This document shows, piece after piece, positions 52,503-60,306 of a DNA stretch of 64,000 nt. A program made the translations under genes and the position numbers. The notes beneath the pieces are model-generated. The model was not told the DNA's origin and did not search any database. It worked only from the letters and a program-made list of their open reading frames with translations. Position 1 is the stretch's first letter. The number at the start of each line of letters is the position of its first letter. Origin of the DNA: Flavobacterium sp. ZT3R18 (lineage in GTDB: Bacteria; Bacteroidota; Bacteroidia; Flavobacteriales; Flavobacteriaceae); NCBI RefSeq assembly GCF_007097385.1, contig NZ_VJZS01000004.1, forward strand, positions 186,001 through 250,000, in the 5' to 3' direction.

Positions 52503-53113
52503 AATGATGTGTTTTTCAATCCGGGTTCAATTTCGAATTTGCTATTTATATCTATGGCATAAAGGGGTAAATTAGTTTTCGAAATTTCTTTTATTGAATC
52601 CAATTCCTCGATTCCAATTCCGCCACTAAGGAAGAACGGTTTTTTGGAAGGATAATTTTCTAATATTCTCCAATCGAAAATAGTTCCGTTGCCACCGGGT
52701 AATTTGCCTTTGGTATCAAAAAGAAAATAATCGCAAACGGATTCGTAGGGTTTTAAAACACTAAAATCAAAATTCTCATCTGCCGAAAACACTTTGAAGA
52801 TTTCAATGGTAGAGACGTTGCATGCAACGTCTGTACGGATTTTATTTTTTAATTCCGAACAAAATTCAACCGATTCCTGACCGTGTAATTGAATGGCTTG
52901 TAAATCGTATTTCGCTATTTTGGCTACAATTACTGGGATACTTTCATTGACAAAAACCCCTACTTTTTTTATTGATTTTGGCAATTCGGGCATAACTCCA
53001 TCAAAATATCGAGCCGATTTCTCCCAAAATATAAATCCCATATAATCGGGTAGCAGCAGGGCCACTTCGAGTATATTGTCGGGGTATTTCATTCCGCAGA
53101 TTTTGAGTTTCAT
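52457..53113 (-). CDS. trpF: Phosphoribosylanthranilate isomerase
   Basis: TrpF performs the Amadori rearrangement of phosphoribosylanthranilate. The catalytic Cys lies in KLKICGMKYP and the catalytic Asp in FLFDTKGKLPGG; AIQLHGQE and the C-terminal phosphate loops FLSGGIG and DINSKFEIEPG are present. Two palindromic repeats are embedded in frame: residues about 94-101 (TDVACNVS) and about 206-213 (TDAIYRVS). The second replaces the expected C-terminal helix residues. The frame is open and all catalytic residues remain, so the enzyme is probably functional. Confidence 0.93.
   Translation of the reverse strand: MKLKICGMKYPDNILEVALLLPDYMGFIFWEKSARYFDGVMPELPKSIKKVGVFVNESIPVIVAKIAKYDLQAIQLHGQESVEFCSELKNKIRTDVACNVSTIEIFKVFSADENFDFSVLKPYESVCDYFLFDTKGKLPGGNGTIFDWRILENYPSKKPFFLSGGIGIEELDSIKEISKTNLPLYAIDINSKFEIEPGLKNTSLCTDAIYRVSCNQDK
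52813..52832. repeat. Perfect 20-base palindrome inside trpF
   Basis: AGACGTTGCATGCAACGTCT reads the same on both strands and encodes TDVACNVS in trpF. It is a coding copy of the repeat found twice between trpD and trpG. Confidence 0.9.
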
Positions 53114-53237
53114 TTTTTTTAATTTAGAAGGTTTAGAAAAGAGTTTAGAAGGTTTAGAAAAGAGTTTAGAAGGTTTAGAAGGTGTAGCTGTTAGTTTGCA
53201 CTAAACTTTCTAAACTGATAACCCTTCTAAACTTTCT
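53114..53237. repeat. Tandem AGAAGGTTTAGAAAAGAGTTT repeats
   Basis: About three near-identical units of 20-21 bases (53127-53185), followed by complementary CTAAACTTTCTAAACTG words, between trpF and trpC. They can fold into an extended hairpin. Confidence 0.75.
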
Positions 53238-54017
53238 TTACAATCTTGATATAAATTCCGTTGCTGCTTTTCCAGCATTATCGGTTTTCATAAAGTTTTC
53301 TCCAATCAAAAATCCTTTGTATCCATATGGCTTCAGCTCGTTGATGGCTTCAATAGAGCTGATACCACTTTCTGAAACTTTCACAAATTCATTTGGGATT
53401 TTTGAAGCCAGTTCTTTGCTGAAATCCAGGCTTACTTCGAAGGTTTTTAGGTTTCTATTGTTTACGCCAATCATATCCAGTGTTGGCATAATTGACTTTT
53501 CTAACTCTTCGAGATTATGTACTTCAAGCAAGACTTCTAGTCCCAAATTCTTGGCAAATTCCGATAATGATTTGATTTCGTCTCTTGTCAAAACCGCAGC
53601 GATGAGCAAAATCAAATCGGCTCCGTGGGCTTTGGCTTCGAGGATTTGGTATTCGTCAACAATAAATTCTTTTCGCAAAAGCGGAAGGTGCACCGAGGCT
53701 CTTGCCAAAAGTAAATCGTCCAAAGAACCGCCAAAATACTTACCATCCGTCAAAACCGAAATCCCACAAGCACCAGCACTTTCGTATCCTTTTACCACTT
53801 CTTCCACCGTAAAATTTTGATTGATTATGGATCTGGAAGGAGAACGGCGTTTGTGTTCTGCAATGATTCCCGTATTACTGTGTAGCAAATTTTGACTTAA
53901 AGAAATCGTTTCTTTTCCAAAGAAAACCGAAGCTTCCAATTGCGAAACTGGAATGATGGATTTCTTGAGAACTACTTCTCTTTTTTTATCGATTATGATT
54001 TTATCTAGTATGTTCAT
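53238..54017 (-). CDS. trpC: Indole-3-glycerol phosphate synthase
   Basis: TrpC closes the indole ring of carboxyphenylaminodeoxyribulose phosphate. The signature AEHKRRSPSRSIINQNF holds a catalytic Lys, with VLTDGKYFGGSLDDL, LLRKEFIVDEYQI and SESGISSIEAI further on. The 259-residue length is normal. It is a separate enzyme, not fused to TrpF as in E. coli. Confidence 0.96.
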   Translation of the reverse strand: MNILDKIIIDKKREVVLKKSIIPVSQLEASVFFGKETISLSQNLLHSNTGIIAEHKRRSPSRSIINQNFTVEEVVKGYESAGACGISVLTDGKYFGGSLDDLLLARASVHLPLLRKEFIVDEYQILEAKAHGADLILLIAAVLTRDEIKSLSEFAKNLGLEVLLEVHNLEELEKSIMPTLDMIGVNNRNLKTFEVSLDFSKELASKIPNEFVKVSESGISSIEAINELKPYGYKGFLIGENFMKTDNAGKAATEFISRL

Positions 54018-54030
54018 GTGTTTAAAAGTT

Positions 54031-54366
54031 TAGATGGTTTAGGAAGTTTAGTAGGTTTAGAGCTAAACTCATAAACCTGCTACACTTTCTAAACTATTTT
54101 ATTTACTTAATTCTTGTAATGATTAGAAAGGTTATACGGTTTAGAGCTAAACTCATAAACCTTATACACTTTCTTAACTATTTTATTTATTTCTTGTAAT
54201 GATTAGATGGTTTATGCGGTTTAGAGCTAAACTCATAAACCTGCTACACTTTCTAAACTATTTCTTAATTCTTGTAATGATTAGATGGTTTATACGGTTT
54301 AGAGCTAAACTCATAAATCTGCTACACTTTCTAAACTATTTTTTTATTTACTTAATTCTTGCAATG
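54031..54366. repeat. Tandem array of about 80-base units containing the trpD 3' end
   Basis: Four units with period 78-84 bases share TTTAGAGCTAAACTCATAAA (starting 54056, 54140, 54220, 54298) and CTACACTTTCTAAAC. Between units lies TTAATTCTTGTAATG, a copy of the last codons of trpD. Each unit can fold on GGTTTAGAGCTAAACTC. No unique spacers separate the units. Confidence 0.85.
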
Positions 54367-55336
54367 TCTTCAAAGCCAAAAGCCCTTTTCCAGAAAGCAA
54401 ACTTTCTTTGGCCAATTCAAAACCTTCCAGTGGTGTGCATTTGGTAACAGTAGCAATTGCTATTCCGGCATTGGCACAAACCACATTGTTTTGGGCTTCG
54501 TTTCCTTTTCCGGAGATGATGTTTATAAACATTTCTGCCGATTCTTCAATGGTTTTTCCGCCTTCAATTTCGCTTTGCGCTAAAAGGCGAACACCAAAAT
54601 CACTTGGATTCAAGATCCCTTCCATAGAACTGGTTATAATTTTTGTTGGTCCTGTCAAAGACACTTCGTCATAACCGTCAAGCGAATGCAAAATTGTATA
54701 ATTAATTTCGGTATTTTGATATAAATAGGCATACATTCTAGCCAATTCGAGATTAAAAACCCCCACCAATTGGTTTTGGGGGAATGATGGATTTACCATA
54801 GGTCCCAACATATTAAAGAATGTTTTTACAGCTAATTCTTTTCTGATTGGGCCTACATTTTTCATGGCAGGATGGAACAAAGGAGCATGTAAAATAGTAA
54901 TCCCAGCTTTGTCGACACATTTTTCGATAAAGTCATTGTCATTACTGAATTTAACACCCAACTTCTCCATCACATTACTGGATCCCGAAATAGAAGAAAC
55001 ACCATAATTTCCGTGTTTGGCCACTTTTATTCCAGCACCCGCAGCAACAAAAGAAGCTAAAGTCGAAATATTAAAAGTGTCTTTTCCGTCGCCTCCCGTA
55101 CCGCACAAATCGATAGTGTTGTAGGCTGATAAATCTACTCGAATGCACATTTCTAAAAGTGCTTCCCTAAATCCCGCTAACTCTTCTATGCTAATGCTTC
55201 GCATCATATATACGGTCAAGAATGCCGAAATCTGACTTGGGTTGTAACTTCCGTTAGAGATATTAACCAATACATTTTTGGCTTCTTCCTTCGAAAGCAT
55301 TTCGTGATTGATAAGTCTATTTAATATGTTTTTCAT
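54344..55336 (-). CDS. trpD: Anthranilate phosphoribosyltransferase
   Basis: TrpD joins anthranilate and PRPP. The PRPP loop is DLCGTGGDGKDTFNIST, with KHGNYGVSSISGSSNVME and the GPMVNPSFPQNQLVGVF segment typical of the family. Length 330 is normal. Its 3' end is repeated in the array downstream. It is not fused to TrpG. Confidence 0.96.
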   Translation of the reverse strand: MKNILNRLINHEMLSKEEAKNVLVNISNGSYNPSQISAFLTVYMMRSISIEELAGFREALLEMCIRVDLSAYNTIDLCGTGGDGKDTFNISTLASFVAAGAGIKVAKHGNYGVSSISGSSNVMEKLGVKFSNDNDFIEKCVDKAGITILHAPLFHPAMKNVGPIRKELAVKTFFNMLGPMVNPSFPQNQLVGVFNLELARMYAYLYQNTEINYTILHSLDGYDEVSLTGPTKIITSSMEGILNPSDFGVRLLAQSEIEGGKTIEESAEMFINIISGKGNEAQNNVVCANAGIAIATVTKCTPLEGFELAKESLLSGKGLLALKTLQELSK

Positions 55337-55358
55337 TTTTTTTATTTGTTTGTATTAT

Positions 55359-55414
55359 GTAGAGACGTTGCACTGCAACGTCTCTAGGTGTTAAGACGTT
55401 GCACTGCAACGTCT
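55359..55414. repeat. Two palindromes GTAGAGACGTTGCA..TGCAACGTCTC
   Basis: Copies at 55359-55386 and 55394-55414 share the perfect stem AGACGTTGCA/TGCAACGTCT around one base. The trpG stop codon (55415-55417) lies directly at the end of the second copy. Confidence 0.85.
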
Positions 55415-56035
55415 CTACGAATTAACCCAATTCTCCAATATCTTTTTCCCGTTGGGCGTCAACACACTTTCGGGATGAAATTGCACGCCACGCACATCGT
55501 ATGTTTTGTGTCTTAACGACATTACCTGACCATTTTCGTCAAAAGAAGTGGCTTCTAGAACATCGGGTAAATTGGCATCCACCACCCAAGAATGGTAACG
55601 ACCTACTTCAAATTCATTTCCTAATCCTTCAAACAATAGTTCATCATCTACCACAGTTTTTACTAGAGTTGCTACTCCGTGATACACTTTGTCTAAGTTA
55701 GATAGTGTGCCTCCAAAAACTTCTCCTATGGCTTGTTGTCCAAGGCACACTCCAAAAATACTTTTGGTAGGGGCGTATTTTCGGATCACTTCTTTCAATA
55801 ATCCTGCTTCCTCTGGGATTCCTGGTCCAGGAGAAAGTAGAATTTTATCGAAAATAGCGATTTCATCAATATCAAATTCATCGTTTCTGTAAACGGTTAC
55901 TTCGCAATCTAAATCTTCCAGATAATGCACTAAATTGTAAGTGAAACTATCGTAATTGTCTATAACTAGTATTTTTTTTAGCCCCCTAGCCCCCGAAGGG
56001 GGAACTGTTGGAGTGAGTATATTGTTGTTGTTCAT
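55415..56035 (-). CDS. trpG: Anthranilate synthase component II (glutamine amidotransferase)
   Basis: TrpG supplies ammonia from glutamine to TrpE. The oxyanion region LLSPGPGIPEEAG, the catalytic Cys in FGVCLGQQAIGE, and the His/Glu pair in VQFHPESVLT are intact. The usual start would be MKKILVIDNYDS. Here the codon before KKILVIDN is CTA, and a 19-residue extension MNNNNILTPTVPPSGARGL precedes it; residues 10-19 are encoded by a palindromic repeat arm (55980-56006). No other start codon is available, so the extension is probably made. Only the last residue and stop come from the other repeat. Confidence 0.93.
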   Translation of the reverse strand: MNNNNILTPTVPPSGARGLKKILVIDNYDSFTYNLVHYLEDLDCEVTVYRNDEFDIDEIAIFDKILLSPGPGIPEEAGLLKEVIRKYAPTKSIFGVCLGQQAIGEVFGGTLSNLDKVYHGVATLVKTVVDDELLFEGLGNEFEVGRYHSWVVDANLPDVLEATSFDENGQVMSLRHKTYDVRGVQFHPESVLTPNGKKILENWVNS

Positions 56036-56113
56036 TTTGAATATTTTTAATTTTTGTTTGTTTTATGACCTATCTCCGCTCTGCGAAGTTCCCCCTTCGG
56101 GGGTTAGGGGGCT
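55980..56113. repeat. Inverted-repeat element spanning the trpE-trpG junction
   Basis: Arms at 55980-56006 and 56087-56113 match as reverse complements at 26 of 27 positions (core CCCCCGAAGGGGGAACT). One arm encodes part of the TrpG N terminus; the other touches the first base of the trpE stop codon. The element is 134 bases long. Confidence 0.85.
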
Positions 56114-57513
56114 TATATCGTTTCTGCTAAATCCAATGCTTTATTCAAAGCCAGTAACTTATTATAAACCTCTTGCATTTCGCTTTCTTCATCAGAACTA
56201 GCTACAATTCCGGCACCCGCTTGGGAATGCAACTGGTGGTTTTTACTCAAGAAAGTCCGAATCATAATGGCATGGTTAAAGTTACCTTCAAAATCCATAA
56301 AACCGATGGCTCCTCCATAAAAATTACGGTTTGTTTTTTCATACTCTTCAATCAATTGCATCGCTCTGTGTTTGGGTGCTCCGCTCAAAGTTCCAGCTGG
56401 AAAAGTATCGGCTACGACTTGCATAGTCGTGGCTTTTTCGTGTAGAATTCCAGTCACTTTGGAAACCAAATGGATAACATGAGAGAAAAACTGAACTTCT
56501 CTGTATTTTTCTACATTTACATCATGACCGTTTCGGCTTAAATCATTTCGAGCCAAATCTACTAGCATCACGTGTTCGCTATTTTCTTTTTTATCTTCTG
56601 ATAATTTTTTGGCAAGAACAGCATCTTTTTCGTCATCGCCAGTTCGTTTGAAAGTTCCTGCAATAGGGTGAATCTCGGCTTTGCGGTTTTTGACAATAAT
56701 TTGGGCTTCGGGGGAAGAACCAAATATTTTGAAATCACCATAATCAAAAAAGAATAGGTAAGGGGAGGGGTTGATACTTCTTAAAGCTCTGTAAACATTG
56801 AACTCATCTCCTTTAAAACCTTGGGTAAATCTTCTGGATAAAACCAATTGAAACACATCGCCACGGAAACAATGCTTTTTGGCCAAAGCCACATTCTGTT
56901 TGAATTCTTCATCCGTTAGATTCGAAAAACCTTCGCCTTCTTTGGAGAATTTATAGGAAGCGATGTTTCTGGATTGTAATAGTTGTTCGATTTCGGATAT
57001 ATTGTTTTTTCCGTCAAGACTATGGCAGAAAATATAAGCTTCGTTTTTGAAGTGGTTAATGGCGATGATGTTTTGGTACACCGCATAATACACATCAGGA
57101 ATTGAATTGGAGTTTTCTTTTTTGGCAATGGTTACTTTTTCGAAATAACGAACGGCGTCATAAGAAATGTATCCAAATAAGCCATTATTGATGAATTTAA
57201 AATCATTTTTATCCGATTTAAATTGCCCCGAAAAATCTTGAATTATCCCTGGAATATTAGTGTTTGCATCAATGGCAACTGTCTCTGAATTTCCGTCTGG
57301 AAAAATTTTATAGATGGTCTCGTTTTCAATTTTTATAGAAGCTATAGGATTGCAACAGATATAAGAAAAACTGTTATCGCTTCCATGATAATCGCTACTT
57401 TCTAATAATAGGCTGTTTGGGAATTTATCTCTAATTTTAAAATAAACACTAACAGGCGTAATAGTATCGGCTAGGATTTGTTTGTAGTTGGTTTGTAGTT
57501 TATAGGTTTTCAT
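56113..57513 (-). CDS. trpE: Anthranilate synthase component I
   Basis: TrpE makes anthranilate from chorismate with ammonia from TrpG. The feedback-binding motif is LLLESSD. The chorismate-binding domain shows FGSSPEAQI, HPIAGTFKRTG, LVDLARNDL, TFPAGTLSGAPK and GGAIGFMDFEG. Length 466 is normal. It is the first structural gene of the operon, behind the leader peptide and terminator. Its stop codon abuts a repeat arm. Confidence 0.96.
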   Translation of the reverse strand: MKTYKLQTNYKQILADTITPVSVYFKIRDKFPNSLLLESSDYHGSDNSFSYICCNPIASIKIENETIYKIFPDGNSETVAIDANTNIPGIIQDFSGQFKSDKNDFKFINNGLFGYISYDAVRYFEKVTIAKKENSNSIPDVYYAVYQNIIAINHFKNEAYIFCHSLDGKNNISEIEQLLQSRNIASYKFSKEGEGFSNLTDEEFKQNVALAKKHCFRGDVFQLVLSRRFTQGFKGDEFNVYRALRSINPSPYLFFFDYGDFKIFGSSPEAQIIVKNRKAEIHPIAGTFKRTGDDEKDAVLAKKLSEDKKENSEHVMLVDLARNDLSRNGHDVNVEKYREVQFFSHVIHLVSKVTGILHEKATTMQVVADTFPAGTLSGAPKHRAMQLIEEYEKTNRNFYGGAIGFMDFEGNFNHAIMIRTFLSKNHQLHSQAGAGIVASSDEESEMQEVYNKLLALNKALDLAETI

Positions 57514-57530
57514 AATTGTTGTTTCTTTTT

Positions 57531-57594
57531 AATTCCCCTCTTTTGGAGAGCCTGTCCCGTTCTTAAAACGGGAGGTGCCCAAAGGGCGGGGTGG
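57531..57594. repeat. CCCCTC..GCGGGGTGG palindromic repeat in trp leader
   Basis: The region holds CCCGTTCTTAAAACGGG and GCCCAAAGGGC, a flavobacterial intergenic repeat type, between the attenuator terminator and the trpE start. It becomes the 5' leader of trpE mRNA. Confidence 0.6.
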
Positions 57595-57624
57595 TTTTTT
57601 TGCGTTATATTTTAAAAAATGGAC

Positions 57625-57658
57625 AAAAAAAAAGGCTTGTCGTGATGACAAGCCTTTT
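57625..57658 (-). terminator. trp attenuator terminator
   Basis: Read on the minus strand, AAAAGGCTTGTC (57658-57647) pairs with GACAAGCCTTTT (57641-57630), followed by an unbroken U run to 57625. It lies 37 bases behind the leader peptide stop and before trpE, where transcription would end when tryptophan is plentiful. Confidence 0.88.
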
Positions 57659-57694
57659 ATATTTATAGTTCAAATAATACTATAGGAGCTTAGT

Positions 57695-57751
57695 TCACGA
57701 CGACTGACGTAAATTATTCCACCACCAAGTATTGTTTGTTATAGTTTTCAT
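57695..57751 (-). CDS. trpL: Trp leader peptide with three Trp codons
   Basis: ATG at 57749-57751 opens an 18-codon frame, MKTITNNTWWWNNLRQSS, ending in TGA at 57695-57697. Three consecutive TGG codons in such a short frame, just before an intrinsic terminator and trpE, are the hallmark of ribosome-mediated attenuation. When Trp-tRNA is scarce the ribosome would stall at WWW. A candidate antiterminator pairs the region ACTAAGCT behind the leader with GGCTTGT in the terminator 5' arm; a hairpin TTACG/CGTGAA lies behind the Trp codons. Both pairings need folding analysis. Confidence 0.88.
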   Translation of the reverse strand: MKTITNNTWWWNNLRQSS

Positions 57752-57770
57752 ATTCTGTTTTTCTTTTTAG

Positions 57771-57800
57771 CAAATATAGAAATGATATTTGGTTTGACAA
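57771..57800 (-). promoter_or_regulatory. trp operon promoter
   Basis: On the minus strand TTTTG (ending 57798) is followed after 19 bases by TATATTTG (57778-57771), matching the Bacteroidota TTTG-N19-TAnnTTTG pattern. It lies 20 bases ahead of the leader peptide ATG. Confidence 0.75.
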
Positions 57801-57856
57801 AACTAAAAAAACAAAAAAAAGATAAAATTTTCGTTTTTTTGTTAAATTATAAAAGT

Positions 57857-58423
57857 TTAATAGGCTACAACTACGTTTAATTCGAAATCATCGTATATTG
57901 TTTTATCTCCCAAATCATCAAAATAACTTCCTGAACCATATTTAATATCATATTTGGTTCGGTTCACTGTTAATGTGGCAGTGGCTTTATTTCCGTTTAC
58001 AACTAAATCAAATTGATTGGTATTAGTAATTCCTTTAATGGTTAAATCGGCATTGATTAAATAAGTGTTATTCCCTTTATTTGCAATACTTTTAAACACT
58101 AAAGTGGCTGTAGAGAAATTATCAATACTAAAAAAATCCTCCGATTTTAAGTGCCCTTCTAATTTTAATTTAGAACTGCCCGTTTGATCGGTATTCGATA
58201 AGGTCTTCATGTTAACAGTAAAACTTCCTCCAGTTACTTTTTTGTCTTTGAAAACGAGATAACCGTCCTTGAAGTTGACGATTCCTTCATGCTGTCCAGT
58301 GATTTTTTTCCCCGCCCAATTAACAATGCTTTTTGTAAGATCAATTTTATACGTTTGTGCTATTCCTTTATTAAATGAAAAAAGAATAAGTAGAGCTATA
58401 CTAATTAATTTTAAGTTTTTCAT
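57857..58423 (-). CDS. YceI-family periplasmic protein
   Basis: A 188-residue lipocalin-like protein that in characterised members binds polyisoprenoids. The signal peptide (LKLISIALLILFSFNKGIAQ) precedes the YceI fold (IVNWAGKKITGQHEGIVNFKD; LKSEDFFSIDNFSTATLVFK; DLTIKGITNTNQFDLVV). It is a close paralogue of the gene at 60307-60873, which has the same length and fold, so a duplication is likely. Confidence 0.9.
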   Translation of the reverse strand: MKNLKLISIALLILFSFNKGIAQTYKIDLTKSIVNWAGKKITGQHEGIVNFKDGYLVFKDKKVTGGSFTVNMKTLSNTDQTGSSKLKLEGHLKSEDFFSIDNFSTATLVFKSIANKGNNTYLINADLTIKGITNTNQFDLVVNGNKATATLTVNRTKYDIKYGSGSYFDDLGDKTIYDDFELNVVVAY

Positions 58424-58657
58424 ATTTCTTTAGTTTAGGTTAATAAAACAGTAAATAATTTTGGGTTGATTCCATTTTGTTATTCAAGATTAATGAAATC
58501 GTTTTGAATTGTACACTTGTATCTTATATTGAGGTTGTTAACCGATGCATAAAGTTAGTTTAAAATTTTGTAATTCAATTCGTTTCTATTCAATATTTAT
58601 GATGTAGGTTTTTTATTTATTAAAATGCCCGAAGTTGTTTGGGGAAATAACAAAAAA

Positions 58658-58683
58658 AAACGAGCTATGTGATTAGCTCGTTT
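58658..58683 (-). terminator. Terminator after beta-helix gene
   Basis: AAACGAGCTA and TAGCTCGTTT pair around a short loop; on the minus strand a T run of nine bases follows. The remaining gap to 58423 shows no gene. Confidence 0.8.
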
Positions 58684-58720
58684 GTGTTAAATGGTGTAGG
58701 TATTTCTATGGATAATGGTG

Positions 58721-59998
58721 TTAATAACTACTTGTTACTACGTTATTGATTTTTTTTCTAAAATCGGGAGATTTTTTTATGTCTGATTGAAAAAATAATT
58801 CGGTATTATTGAACGCTGTAAATTCTAATGAAAAGGTATCGCCATTATACCAATTTAGTAAATCGGGGTTGTTAGTGGCAGTTTCGCTTAGAACCAACCC
58901 GTTACATCTGTTTATTTGTAATCCTAGAATGTTGATTTTTGCTAAGTTTGATGGGTTTGCACCTATTTTATTTTCGAGTAAAACGCAAGGGCTAAAACCA
59001 TCAACGATGCTATTGTTTAAAGTAAAATAACTTTTTTCTTTAATGTAAACGGCTTCTCTAACTAAGCCTTGATTGTTGTCTTCGGTGTTTACTAAAGTGA
59101 TGTTATTGGCTATTATTTTGGTTAATTTTTTAGATACATCTGCATTCTCGATCTTATCATAAGAGTCAATTTCAAAACAACGGGAACCTGATATGTCTGA
59201 AGAATAAGGATTTCGGATGGCAATACTATTGGCAATATTGCATTGAGCGCCTTGAGTAAAATCAAAATCATCATCGGTTGCTCGGTATGAAATTAAATTA
59301 TTAAAATTCACTTCTCCTCCGTAGCACTCAAAAGAGTCGTCATTAGAAAAACTAATTTGGATAAATTCAATTTTCGTATTTTTTCCAACTCCAGCCAGCG
59401 ATAATCCGTTTAGTTCTTTAAGCGCATTTATTTTTCTGCCTGCATATTCGATACGAACATATTTTATAATTCCGGAATTGTTATTTATATCTTGACCTCC
59501 ATAGTAGCTAACGGTAGGATCAAAATTAAAGTCCAAATAACTCACTCCACCTATTTTATTTATAGGGGCTTCTCCAAGAATTACAATTCCGCCCCAATCT
59601 CCAGGTCTTCTTTCGGAAATGTTATTATTTGAAGTAAAAACTATCGGGTCTGTTGCCGAACCCTCAGCCATAATTTTTGAACCTTTGGTTATCACAAGTG
59701 TACCACAAGTCTCTTTGTCTCCGCGTATTACCGTACCTGGCTCAATTGTCAAAACGGCATTATTGGTTACGTACACGATGCCAACTAGGCGGTACGTGTT
59801 GCTTTTGGTAAGTTTTAGGTTGGTGCTTATGGTACCGGTTAATAATTGACTGGCATCATTGTAATCTGTAGTCGATGGCTTGAAATTAGTCCAATTACTG
59901 AACCAGTTATTCTCTCCGGTTATTCCTTTTATTTGTTGCGCATTTACAGTTGTAAATATAGAAAGACTAATAATTGCAACTAATACTTTTTTTTTCAT
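58721..59998 (-). CDS. Secreted right-handed beta-helix protein
   Basis: A 425-residue exported protein. The signal peptide is KKKVLVAIISLSIFTTVNAQ. Repeated short strands such as VLTIEPGTVIRGDKETCGTL and IVFTSNNNISERRPGDWGG indicate a parallel beta-helix, as in surface proteins of Flavobacteriia with no known enzymatic role. No C-terminal sorting domain of the type IX system is evident. It lies between two yceI paralogues. Confidence 0.7.
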   Translation of the reverse strand: MKKKVLVAIISLSIFTTVNAQQIKGITGENNWFSNWTNFKPSTTDYNDASQLLTGTISTNLKLTKSNTYRLVGIVYVTNNAVLTIEPGTVIRGDKETCGTLVITKGSKIMAEGSATDPIVFTSNNNISERRPGDWGGIVILGEAPINKIGGVSYLDFNFDPTVSYYGGQDINNNSGIIKYVRIEYAGRKINALKELNGLSLAGVGKNTKIEFIQISFSNDDSFECYGGEVNFNNLISYRATDDDFDFTQGAQCNIANSIAIRNPYSSDISGSRCFEIDSYDKIENADVSKKLTKIIANNITLVNTEDNNQGLVREAVYIKEKSYFTLNNSIVDGFSPCVLLENKIGANPSNLAKINILGLQINRCNGLVLSETATNNPDLLNWYNGDTFSLEFTAFNNTELFFQSDIKKSPDFRKKINNVVTSSY

Positions 59999-60250
59999 AA
60001 CGATAATGATTGTAGGTTATTGAAGCTACTCTTTTTGGGCTCTTTTGTTTTTTTTCAAAAGTACTATTAGAATGTTTGTGGAGTATATTCTGAATATTAT
60101 CTATTTGTAACCTTTGAGTTAAGGATGTACAATCAATACTTTTTGAAGAAGAAAGGGAGAGGATTACGATGCATTATAATGACAAAAAAAAAAGGCTCTT
60201 GTTTATCACAAAAGCATTAGGTTGTTAGTGGTGTCGATTGTTACCATAAA

Positions 60251-60287
60251 AAAAGCACCCTCAACAAATAATGCTGAGGGTGCTTTT
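60251..60287 (-). terminator. Terminator after second yceI
   Basis: AAAAGCACCCTCA and TGAGGGTGCTTTT form a 13-base-pair stem; the minus strand continues into a T run. The rest of the 308-base gap to 59999 contains no gene. Confidence 0.85.
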
Positions 60288-60306
60288 TAATAATGTTTTT
60301 CTAAAA

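Noticed and set aside
53317..53820. 167-codon plus-strand open frame opposite trpC
   Set aside because: It is a shadow of trpC; there is no protein-like pattern and no start signals.
54031..54366. Tandem repeats as a possible CRISPR array
   Set aside because: Units of about 80 bases lie head to tail without unique spacers, and they contain the trpD 3' end. They do not match the repeat predicted from the tracrRNA.
57514..57800. T-box or TRAP-type control of the trp operon
   Set aside because: No T-box consensus or array of GAG/UAG triplets is visible; the WWW leader peptide explains the terminator better.
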